Shown here piece after piece: positions 34,629 to 45,143 of a stretch of 64,000 nucleotides of DNA. The stretch spans positions 58,496,609 to 58,560,608 of the forward strand of contig CP136066.1 of assembly GCA_032622095.1 (NCBI GenBank). The letters are read 5' to 3'. The first letter of the stretch is position 1. Each line of letters opens with the position of its first letter. The notes beneath the pieces are model-generated. The model worked only from the letters and a program-made list of their open reading frames with translations. It was not told the DNA's origin and searched no databases. A program made the translations under genes and the position numbers. Source of the DNA: Siphonodentalium dalli (Eukaryota > Mollusca > Scaphopoda > Gadilida > Siphonodentaliidae).

Positions 34629-35125
34629 AGGCCCATTTAATTTTCGAGTCACCGATTATTTTTTGTATAGACCTTGGACATATGGTTTTAATAACACTCT
34701 ATGACATAAAATATAGTTAAAATACTATAATTCATCACCGTTTGGAATGTCTGTGTCTCCAAAGGTGCTCATAGAGTAATAGAAAATAGCTGAAATCATA
34801 GAAACATTTCCCCCGTTTCAGCTCCCAGAATGCAACTTAATTCAGACTAAGAAATAGAGTTATTTCCCTTCCATTACACATAATAGATTTTTCAGTTAAG
34901 TCCAGATGAAACTTAAGCACAGAAATCACAGTGATACCTCAACAAATGCAACATTTTCACAATTTATTATAGGCCATATTATATACCATTTGAAGAGGAA
35001 GCGCCAAAACATTGTTTTATCAACTTGTAATAATATAATGTTTTGCAGCTTCCTCTTCAAATGGTATATAATATGGCATATGTTTTATATAATGTGATCT
35101 GTGGGTTCGAAAATTAAGTGTGCCT
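34629..35125. mobile_element. TTAA-flanked ~500-bp MITE with internal hairpin
   Basis: TTAA at 34625 and 35126. The ends AGGCCCATTTAATTTTCGA and TCGAAAATTAAGTGTGCCT are inverted. Near the right end, TATACCATTTGAAGAGGAAG and its complement form a separate hairpin (34971-35075). Confidence 0.8.
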
Positions 35126-35472
35126 TTAACATCAATGATTACACAAAGTGTCTTAACGACTGCGACCAATGTTTCTACATTTACACCGTGACCTCTACAA
35201 CTGAATGGAATCTTCCATTCAGCTATAAAAGTATGCATTGGAATGATTTATTATTTATCTGGAGGGTTGTTTGAGAAATATAAGCAGACAACAGATAATA
35301 AAAGCACAGAATAATTCCTATTCATCAGAGGTAAATGGTCAGATAAAAAGTTCAACAAACAGCCTAGTTGTTCATAAAGAATGGGTTATGGTGGCACAGA
35401 TGTAGTAATTTCAACCAGGGATAGGGTAATGCTAATGTGTAATGGTACATGCAATGAATTACTTTTTCTTAA

Positions 35473-35899
35473 AAGGGAACTGTTAATAAACTTAGTTGTT
35501 CAGTAAAATAAACTATACCAATTTCATAACGTAGAATTAAGGTTACTAAAAACTATTCATATTCGAAAACACCAACTTATAGCGTAAAAATCGAGATTTT
35601 AATGCCTTTTTGACGTCGAAAATTCGTAAGCTAAAACTCAGAAGCCAGTCGCCAGTTGTATGTGCACAAAGAAGCGTGACGTCAAAGTGGGAACGCAACT
35701 TTTTTCTTATCAGGGAAAAAGACGTAAACATGTCCACGTGTTTCTCATTTGTTTTGTTAATGGCGACTTACGATACAAATCTACTATTTTCAACAATTTG
35801 GACATTTAGAAAGTATTGATGACTGAACTGTGTAATCATATAATATCACACCAAACTAGCCATTAACATTGAAATGATGCGACATTTAACAGTTCCCAT
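35473..35899. mobile_element. TTAA-flanked ~430-bp MITE
   Basis: TTAA at 35469 and 35900 enclose ends AAGGGAACTGTTAA and TTTAACAGTTCCCAT. The overlapping 69- and 63-codon frames are not supported as genes. Confidence 0.75.
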
Positions 35900-36055
35900 T
35901 TAAGTAGTGAAAAGTAATTTGGAATGTACTAGATCACAAAATTAGCTTTTTGTGATTTTCTTAAGGATTTGACTACAGTTTGATTAATTTAGTTTTAGCT
36001 CACCTGCGACGAAGGGTTAATTATGGTTAATTATGCTGTTACATGTGGCTATGTC

Positions 36056-36951
36056 CAGGGTTCGCGCTGCCACTTGCCAAATTAATGGCAAAAAATATTT
36101 TCATTTGGCAAAAATTTTGGCAAGTTAGTTAATTATGGTATGTGAACTATTTAGTCATAAAACATCATCATCGAACGTGGGTTATTCGTTACGTGTGCCG
36201 AATTACAGACAATACAATTGGAAACCAAAACAAGAAATCTATCAATTTACAGGTAGCGCAGTCAGCAGTGTTATGTCGACAGTTATATGTAATCTTCTTT
36301 AGTTTTTACAAAATGATAATCCCATATTTCTGTCATAATCAAACTTTCATCAAACAGCCAATCGACCGTGGTTAAATTAAAATGTGAGTCGGCTATAAGC
36401 GACGTTCTGTAAATTTTTCATTGAGGCTGTTGTAAGTACTTTGTAACATGATATCAATGTAGATACCGCAAAAGGTAATTATGAATTTGTTTTGACAGTT
36501 AATCCTCCCTTTGGATTATGGACGCAACTAGTCATTGTAACAATGCATATTAATGGCGACATTATATAGCACATATTTATGATGTCAGAATTATATTACC
36601 AGCGTGTGTAAGACAATAGGTTAATCAGCCGAATTTGAATGACGACAGATTAATTTATGACTCGTTGATTTAAGCAGTAATACAAGGGGACATAATATGT
36701 ATGCTTGATAATGTAGTTTCCAGGCAGGTGTCGCTTAGATATCTTTGATATATATTAATAATACTAACTTGCTTTTCTAGTAGCCCATTTTACCTGTGTC
36801 TCTGGTTAATTTTAATAAGGATAAAAACACGATAATTTCCCCCAATTATACGCGCAATTAAATTTGGCAAATATTTTTTTAATTTGGCAAAAAATCATTT
36901 CATTTGGCAAAAATTTTGGCAAGAGAAAATTTTCGTCCAGCGCCAACCCTG
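36056..36951. mobile_element. hAT MITE with perfect 8-bp duplication (same family)
   Basis: The ends CAGGGTTCGCGCT and AGCGCCAACCCTG are flanked by GCTATGTC at 36048-36055 and 36952-36959. The same TTTGGCAAAA subterminal repeats occur as in 33990-34550, but the interior is longer and different. 896 bp. It also lies in intron 6. Confidence 0.92.
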
Positions 36952-37025
36952 GCTATGTCTTGATATCGCTCACCCCAATAAAGCAGAGAGCAATCTAATT
37001 GGTTTCCATGATTATGTGACATATA

Positions 37026-37348
37026 CAGTAATGCTCGAAGTAATCGATTCCTTAACCACAGCAGATTTATGGGTAAATTTTCAGGATTTAGTCGGAAATA
37101 TGGCTTGTTGCCATTCATCGGAAAGCTCTCAGTGAGCAAATGAATGATTATTCTCCTCAAATTTTATGCACTGCTATATGAACTGATAAAACAATTTTTA
37201 AAACAATGGAATCTATCCTTGAAACACATGTACAGTAATGCCCGAGAGCTTTCCAATGAATGGCAACAATCCATATTTCCGACTAAATCCTGAAAAGTTA
37301 CCCATAATTCTGCTGTGGTTAAGGAGTCGATTACTTAGAGCATTACTG
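37026..37348. mobile_element. Two partial T-family MITEs before exon 7
   Basis: 37026-37137 is a left half only. 37233-37348 has both ends but jumps from CAGTAATGCCC straight to GAGAGCTTTCC, lacking the left arm. About 95 bp separate them. The second ends 78 nt before the exon 7 acceptor. Confidence 0.78.
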
Positions 37349-37426
37349 TAATTCATAAGAGGAGTCATGCCTAGTATCAGAGTTAGCTGAGGATGTTACT
37401 TTGATGTCATGTTTCTTTTTTGACAG

Positions 37427-37629
37427 ATTGAACCTGAATACAGCGTTGACAGTGATCGATTGGGTCCACAACAGGAAATACAACACGCCACTTTGAAATT
37501 TGGAGACGACGTATTCAGGAGTAAGAATAGGAGTTCTTACCAGTGTCAATTACTATGTCTACGATATTCCCCATACAAGTTTAAAAGGCCAGATGAGATG
37601 GATCTTCAAGTTACTGAACAAATTGCAGG
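37427..37629 (+). CDS. Exon 7 of model: second half of domain 2
   Basis: The acceptor is TTTTTGACAG; the exon enters in phase 0 and leaves in phase 2, which fits exon 8. The product begins IEPEYSVDSDRLGPQQ, continues through LKFGDDVF and ends with SPYKFKRP and a short tail. Relative to domain 1 the GP and FGDDVF features fit dsRBD strands, but the second helix is degenerate. An internal GTAAGA at 37520 is a stronger donor by consensus, but using it would remove the part shared with the other domains. If GTTCGT is not used, the open frame ends five residues later. Confidence 0.75.
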
Positions 37630-37879
37630 GTTCGTACTTTAAAGATATCTTTATTACCTCCAAGTATAGGAGAGATCAATATACATGACATATAATTACA
37701 GTTGGATTAAAGTGGGCTCCCCTGGCCAGTGTGGTGGCCCGTTATGTACAAGTATGGAGAGATGTTGAAAACCACGACAGTGAAGCATATATGCACTTGA
37801 ATGTTCACTACAGCTTTTGTTGCAGGAAAATCTGATTTGTCCAATAGATATGAAAGTTAGTCGTTACAACATGCGTGGG

Positions 37880-39340
37880 TGTTGAGAAGATAATTACAAT
37901 GGACGTGAGACGGGTTGCTGAACGCCATTCCTGATCATTGTGCTGAGAACGTACAGGAACTTCGCAGAATATAGTACTAGTTCCTTGAGGCAGTGGGATA
38001 TGTGTTCTGTTAGGGTTTCCAGAGAACTTCCGAGGAGGGTTGCTACCAAGTCATCTTTGGCTAACGACGAAAGGTAAAAATATTTGGGTATGCCGAAACG
38101 AGAGATAATCCATTCCCAAAAAGAGTTTCTGATGATGAGAGCGGCTGGAGAAGAGCATACAAACAGGGCGTGGTCGATTTCGTTCGAGTACATTTCGCTG
38201 CAGAGATGACACTAAATTGTTGGCATAAGTTGTCCTGTTGAGAAGCAGTACTAAGTTTTCGAGGTATTTCGACATGTAAGCATTTCCATGGAGAAGTTTC
38301 CAGACTGACCAGTTTGATAGGGGATTAGGGTGAACTTTCCACAGAATTCGCAAGGATGGATCGGACGAAACTTTGGTCTGCCACGAGGAAATGAACGTTC
38401 CCCTGACAGCTGTCTTCACAAGAGTTATCCACGTTGACAGTTTTGGGAAGACCCCATGGTACAGGTAGTCGTTCAAATAGTCCAAAAGATCGTATTTGGC
38501 TAATATGGAGAACATTTCCTGGACAAAACCACTGGAGCGATTGTATAGTCTGTACAGGTGTGCTTTCAGGAGAAACAGACGTAATGGTAATTCATGGTCG
38601 AACGATAGATGGATAAGACGTCCCAGGAAGCAAAGATTTTTGATATGCAGTTGATATTCAATTGGTAGAAACCCAAGAAGACCTAGCGATAGCCTAGTTG
38701 ACGCTCATTTTGGGAGGGATTGTGTGTATTTGAGGCAAGTTCTGGTGGCTTTGTTCATAATGGTGATGGCGGAACTTTGATCAAAAGGAACCACATTTGT
38801 CATGGTGATGGGTGTAGTGGATTTCATAAGTTTTTTACCCATGATATTGAAAAAGTTATTCCTCATTTTTGTCGACACAGACGAGGCGGAATTAACCTGC
38901 TTCGCAAACTTGTCCTGAATTAAACCAAGATGGGCACATTCTGTAACTTCCTGAATAGTTTGATTGCCCAACCTCCATATCCTTCCCGAGCGGTCATATG
39001 AGTTTTTATTCTCGTTGAATACAACGATTTTGCTCTTCGTGGAGGAGAATTCGAATCGCCACCGCCTGCTATATTGCACACATATGTTCAACAAGGAGTC
39101 GAGACCGGATTTCGATAGCGACATAAGGGCGATGTCGTCGGCAGTAGTAGGAGCGCCACATGGGATATTACTGATTCTTAGTCCGTATGGAGAAGTTGCT
39201 AGATCGTTAAGTAGGTCGTCTATGAAGACAAGATAGCAGAGAGGCAACAGAACGCCACCTTGTCGAGTAGATTGCAGTATTTTGAAACTTTGCGACATGC
39301 GGCCGTCATATAGTACTTTGCTAGTCACATCCGAAAGGTT
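37880..39340 (-). pseudogene. LINE reverse transcriptase relic, antisense in intron 7
   Basis: On the minus strand the main frame (39328-38705) shows STRQGGVLLPLCYLVFIDDL and TADDIALMS, where YADD would be the catalytic motif, then WRFEFSSTKSKIVVF. After a break near 38700 another frame gives LGLLGFLPIEYQLHIKN and continues at 38515-38051. A further shift leads to CHLCSEMYSNEIDHALF, the Cys-Cys-His-Cys end of such proteins. The palm N-terminus, endonuclease and ORF1 are missing. At least two frame breaks make it inactive. Clade not determined. Confidence 0.8.
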
Positions 39341-39839
39341 ATTTAGAGAAAAAACATATCTTGACTTACGTTTCAGGCTTTTTCAGATCTTTATATAAGA
39401 ATTTTGTGATCAAACCATAGCTTTCATCGTGTACTTTGTATGGGTTATCACATAGATGGAAAAAAGCATGAGTCCCTTTAATATTTCATAGCTAAAATTA
39501 ATCGTGCCATCATTAATATAACGCTGTGTATAACCTTAATTTACAAACAGCATGCGACAACCAATCATGGCTAATTCCCAGGCCGAATGCTCGCTCAATC
39601 AAAACTGATCTTCGCGTAAACCGTGCGCATTCACGTACGAGTGTTCTCACACCATGTGTCCGGGTGAACTCAGTTTAATTTCATGACTCGCAATAAATCC
39701 GTGCTGAGAATGAGTTAACATTTTTTGTGCTATATAGGTTAAGCAAATACATGTAATATCATTTGGCAGTCCGACAAAAAGTATCCACACAGTTATTACC
39801 GTCGAAGAAATCTAAGGTATGTCTTGCTAAGTTTTTTTT

Positions 39840-40250
39840 AGCTCACCTGAGACGAAGTCTACGGTGGAGCTATAGTCATCACTCCTCGTCCGTTGTCTGT
39901 CTGTCCGTCCGTCCGTCGAGCCGTCTGTCCGTCAACAATTCTTTGACCATCTTCTCCTCTGGAACTGTAAGACCAAATGGGTTCATATTTGGTGTGGATG
40001 TTCCCTAGGTGACTCTCATTCAGATTTGTTCAAATGAGGTCACTGGGTCAAATAGTTGCGAAACCAGGGCCATAACTCTTTCCCTCCATAGTATTTCTTA
40101 AAACGACTTCTTCTCTTGTACCATCAGGTTGAATGGGTTCATATTTGGTATGAAGGGTCCTTGGGTGACTGGGGTTCAGATTTGTTCAAATGAGGTCACT
40201 GGGTCAAATGTCGGCGAAGCCAGGGACATAACTAAAAAAAAAAAAAAAAA
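39840..40250 (+). repeat. Bivalve-type AGCTCACCTGAGACGAAG repeat
   Basis: It begins TTAGCTCACCTGAGACGAAG, has GTCCGTCCGTCCG and repeated GGGTTCATATTTGGT, and ends at an A-tract (40234-40251). A similar start is seen at 36000. Confidence 0.65.
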
Positions 40251-40847
40251 AATCAGATTGAGTTCCTTGCTTAGTTTAAAGGATTACAATGCTCATGAAA
40301 CAACAAAACTCTATCGGAAAGCCACCCCTATTGTGATCACAATAATCCAAGTCCCATAAAAATCGCGTAATAAATAAGCCGAGAAATAAATAAATAATAC
40401 CGCCACCGGTTGTCGGCTATCTCCGTCGCAAAACCTTGCATGACGTCAAGCGAGGTAAACTAATTAAAAACACGGAATCGGAGTCGGAGTTAATTGTGTC
40501 TACCTATATGACGATGGAAAATCCGGATTAGACATCAGCGCGTGAGCATGATGGAATTACTGCGGGGCATATCAATAGCATTGTGTACACATGGTTAATT
40601 TTCATCACGCGGTGAGTTATATTCACTTGTGATTTGTCTTAAGCACTGTTTGGAAAGTTATTGTTTTGACAAAAAAACTATAGAAGGCCGATTGAGCGGG
40701 GTAGGCAACACTTTCGTGTCAAAAATAAAGCTTATAAAAACACGAGCAGGCATGTGAACTCTATTCGGGCGCGTGTTCACGATGTTGTTTTAATTTTCCG
40801 TATATATGCCCCGAGTGTCCCGTATTTACAATCATTCATTCGTAACA

Positions 40848-41012
40848 ATGCCATATAAATGCAGTGTTTTCGGCTGTGGCCGGTCTAGTGACTTTCAGTT
40901 AGGTATAATGCTGTATTCATTTCCAAACGATGTTCGTTTACGTGCCATTTGGCGGGATTTCTGTGGGAAACCCGTTGCGCAAAATCAGAAACCGATTACA
41001 TATACCAAATAA
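40848..41012 (+). CDS. THAP-type zinc-finger fragment
   Basis: The frame starts MPYKCSVFGCGRSSDFQLG and continues MLYSFPNDVRLRAIWRDF. This matches the first half of a THAP domain: MPxxC at the very start, a second Cys, then F-P-x-D and R-x-x-W. The downstream Cys and His of the finger are absent because the frame stops at YTK. An earlier in-frame ATG is at 40806, but the THAP family normally begins at MPxxC. It may be the first exon of a gene or of a P-element-like transposon; no donor site is convincing. Confidence 0.6.
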   Translation: MPYKCSVFGCGRSSDFQLGIMLYSFPNDVRLRAIWRDFCGKPVAQNQKPITYTK

Positions 41013-41186
41013 AATTAATTTCAGTTGACCGTGGCCTTTATTACGTCCATAAAAGTTATTTGATAGATACTATGTGTTTATTTAGTAAAAATTAACACAA
41101 TAAACTATAGTTGATACGTTTATTACTGAGTTTGCGAATGCAATACATCACGTGTTTGTCACATGTTTGAACATAGTTACCAATTA

Positions 41187-41348
41187 CAATAATGCTCTAA
41201 GTAATCGACTCCTTAACCACAGCAGAATTATGGTTAACTCGGGGAGAGCTTTCCAATGTATGGCAACAAGCCATATTTCCGACTAAATCCTGAAAAGTTA
41301 CCCATAATTCTGCTGTGGTTAAGGAGTTGATTACTTAGAGCATTATTG
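41187..41348. mobile_element. T-family MITE, left arm shortened
   Basis: CAATAATGCTC to GAGCATTATTG with TA on both sides. The left arm jumps from AATTATGGTTAAC to the central GGGGAGAGC. Confidence 0.8.
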
Positions 41349-41412
41349 TACAGTAATGAATCGGTTATTTGAATCAGAGGGAAATGGGTCTGTTTTATCT
41401 CACTTGTATTAA

Positions 41413-41619
41413 CCCTTTCAGTGCCAAGTCCAATTTTTGTATCAACCCATATTTCCTTGATCATTTTTCAAATTTATTGATTATAATAATGTGATACATT
41501 GATGGAAAGAGCTCTAAGAGCTCTTTCCATCAATGTATCACATCATTATAATCAATAAATTTGAAAATTGATCAAGGAAATATGGGTTGATTCAAAAATC
41601 GGACTTGGCACTGAAAGGG
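41413..41619. mobile_element. TTAA-flanked MITE, C shell, no H core
   Basis: TTAA at 41409 and 41620 bracket a ~207-bp near-perfect palindrome starting CCCTTTCAGTGCCAAGTCC; its centre is GAAAGAGCTCTAAGAGCTCT. It is the most complete copy of this shell without the H core. Confidence 0.82.
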
Positions 41620-42039
41620 TTAAATGCATAATCGAGGTGACTAATGGGTGAACATCTTCAACTTCAACTGGGGAGCTTTAATCTGATCCTTGATCTTCCA
41701 TAGCAATTGAGGCCTAAGCAGAATGAGAGTCACCCAGAGGATGAATTTGGTGACAAATCCAGAATTGTCAAGATCACTAATAAAGGCCTTCTGTCCTACC
41801 AATTTGGTAGAGATCATTCCTCCATCACCAGATATATCACACAGCGGTGCTCTTATATTATATCCAAAGCGTGACATCGATCTCCCTCAAGACTGGATTT
41901 AGTGTGTCTCACCTTTCTGACCCGCCATATCAAATCCAGTCGGAAGTCGGGATTTTTTTACCCTGTGCCAATGCATTTTCTTATATTAGTGTAGTGACTT
42001 AGCGTTTTTTTTGGAACGGACTGGCCAAAAGTGCCATGT

Positions 42040-43600
42040 TTTTATATTTTGTCAAGTTATGTGTGCTCTTTCAGAAAGTGAACTAGAAACAGGTTTCTGA
42101 TCAATATTAACCCTTGTTTCCAGTATAAATCCAAGATGGCGGTCAAATTCAATCATTATTTCACCCTGACGTTCCAACTGGTATAAAATTTGAGGCGCAT
42201 GCATAATAAAGGCGTCATTCAACCTGACATTGTCATATTTTGAAGATAGTAGCAACCCAGGCTGACCAAATTGGAAATTTATCACTTTTTGTACCAAAAA
42301 CATGCAATTTTGTCATATAATCATTCTCGTTTCAATTATTTCGGAATAATAAACAGACAATTTCTCAAAAATGTTTCAGTGTAGATCAAAGGTTAAGGTC
42401 TTAGCAGTTTTGGACATGCATACTCTAATCAAAACATACAATAACTAGGACAAATTCTTAACCGTATTTTTTGAAATTTTGGATTATGTTACCCCTCACC
42501 CCAAAAATCATGAAATATTGTTTTTGTGATAAGCATCCGATAGAACATGGATGAGAATCTATAAAGGACACTATTTGATCACATTTCTAAATACTGCAAT
42601 GACAATTACATACACAATGACCAAAGTTGAAATATAACATCTTTTTCGACAAAACATATGCAATTTTGTAAGAAAATCCTCTTCATTTCAAATATTTTGG
42701 TCCAATAAATGGTCATTTACTCATAGGATATTTGCGATAGTTCACAATATGTTTTGGACATATATACTGAAAACGATGAATACCATGTATGTGTTTAATA
42801 TGTAACAACGTTTCAGAAAACTTGGTTTATGTTACCCCTCACCCCAAATATCACGAAAATGTGACTTATTGTAAGGATTCAATAAATCTTTGGTTAAATC
42901 TTATAAAGTGAGTTTGTCGATCGCAATTCGTCATATATTATAATGTAACAATCTCATTGTCAGTATACTGTTGAAATTAACAATTGTATGCCTAATAACA
43001 ATTTATTTGATCATTTCAAATATGTTCAACCAATAGAATGGCAATATGCAATACATGTAATATACAATATGCGGTTTAAAAGTTTCGAAAATGAACATCG
43101 AATATATATACAACACATATAAGGGTATATACATGTAATGTTTTGGTGAAATAAAATAAAAATAAAAGAATCTATAATACCATTAATGGATATATATTTG
43201 ACCCAATATCATTGACTTATGTAATCTAGCATTCAAGAGTGGTGTATATATAGATATGCAATTCAGGTCACAACTTTAAATTGTCAATCAATAATACACA
43301 TAAAGATGGCCTATCTTTGTTTATACTGTGTTCTTAAATTCATGTTTGTTGTGTTATATAACTATAATGTTCACAGACTGATAATACCAGCCGATAGATA
43401 GCAACTCATAGATTGTCATGTTATAATCACCGCTGCCTGTGTTTATACGTTGAACAAATATTTTAAGCACACAATTACATCTACATAACTCTGTGTATGG
43501 TAAATCAGCGTTTGCACATTTGCATCTGTTACAAGTTTGTGATTTGCAACAACACTTAATGAGTTCTGAGCACACAGCTACAGCTTGGCATGACAAGTAT
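42040..43600. repeat. Left arm of the foldback transposon
   Basis: It is the inverse of 45040-46660. TTATGTTACCCCTCACCCC occurs at 42487 and 42830, with complements at 46186 and 45846. The terminal Cys-rich coding piece is read here on the minus strand at 43605-43500. Confidence 0.8.
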
Positions 43601-44129
43601 ACCACAATCCTACCTAGTAGGCAGCTCGTTTAATATGTCCCACACCACATATATATGACAGTAACACTTCTTAGTCTGTAGAGTAGAAACTTCATTAGTG
43701 ACTGGGCGTAATCATTAAAAGTATATACTATATCGCAGGTACAATCATATCCACAAGAATGCCTCCATCAAATATCTTGCACTGAACATTTTTAGGTGGG
43801 TCCGATATATCTCCAATTGCTTCCCGGATACATCCCAGCAAATCAGATTATGTCCCCTTGAATTTACCTCCCGTTGATAATGCGGGGGAAATAGCCGACT
43901 CTCATGAGAGAAAAACACGTCTGGTTCGGGTTGATCGTTTGAAATAGTGGAGAAGCGATTTCGGGTTTTTTGAACTGCCCAAATGTTGTTCGAACACACT
44001 ATTACAAGAAATAAAATATTAGAAGTACGTGCAAGATATTTGATGGAGGCGTTCTTGTGCATATAATTGTGCCTGCGATATGATCTACACGTACTTTTAA
44101 TGATTACACAGTCACCAATGAAGTTTCTA

Positions 44130-45143
44130 CTCTACAAACTAAGAACTGTTAATGTCATGTGTGTTATGTGGGATAAGTATTTTGAAGGCAGCGCAAAGGG
44201 CAGCACTAATGAGAATCATGGTATAGGTCTTGGACGAAAAGTTGGTGGCCAAACTAAGATTCCAAAAAATGGAACGACTTCCTCCGTCATTCTGACAATA
44301 AAGCTTGAACTTTTTGTATTCCTGACAAGTAATGCGTCAGAACATGATGATAACGTGTTAAATATGACAGAATGTTCGTCAACTCTCAAAATGGCAAATT
44401 CTTCCTAGTAAATCTTGAGAAACTGTTGTCAGGCGGAAGCTGATATTAGAATTGTGCCGCACATTATCCATGCGCTTTCTTGTGGGCTGACGACCATCGT
44501 GTTCGGATTGTTCACACAGATGTCCTGGTAATGGTCATCGGTCTGTTTTCAAAGTTTACGGATGCTAACAGTGGTGGTGATACAAGTGTTTCTCTAGGAA
44601 CAGGCAAAACTAAAACATTGTACCATGACAACAGCACATTTTCCGTTCTGGGCGATGACAATTGTTATCACTACCCAATTTTAATTCGATTTCTGGTTTT
44701 GATACAATTTTGTTCTTCCATATAAAGGGCAGAAAAAGTTTCTGGATAGCATGGAAATATTATCCCGTTATCACAGATACATGTACATTTCAAAGAACTC
44801 GAACGTTTCACTACCATTAATTATAATAAAGGTTGTCAAAAGTTGCTGATAACGAGGCATATGAAGATAATTCTCCAAAACTTGTCGCTCAAAAGGGGCC
44901 CTAATACAGCACATGAAATGAGCCATATACCAGGCAGGATTGTGGTACACTTGTCATGACATAACAATTCCAATACATGGCCCGCATGACTGTGAATGGA
45001 CAGTTGAAGATCATGGATGTAAACCATTGTGGACTACATTACCAGAAGCTGCAGCTGTGTGTTCAGAACTCATCAAGTATTGTTGCAAATCCCAAACATG
45101 TAACAGGTGCAAATGTGCAATAGCTGATTTACCATGCACATAA
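44130..45143 (+). pseudogene. Decayed protein gene of the foldback element
   Basis: Three frames on the plus strand follow one another. 44067-44408 includes DKYFEGSAKGSTNENHG and IKLELFVFLT. 44480-44725 has VRIVHTDVLVMVIGLFSKF and SLGTGKTK. 44940-45143 ends WTTLPEAAAVCSELIKYCCK and a CKC-type Cys cluster. The order and motifs match a protein common in repeat-rich cnidarian and mollusc genomes, whose C-terminus is a Cys-rich segment after LPEA (recalled, not searched). Stops and frame changes between the three parts make it inactive. The Cys-rich end falls in the right arm; its mirror copy is at 43605-43500 on the minus strand. Confidence 0.6.
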
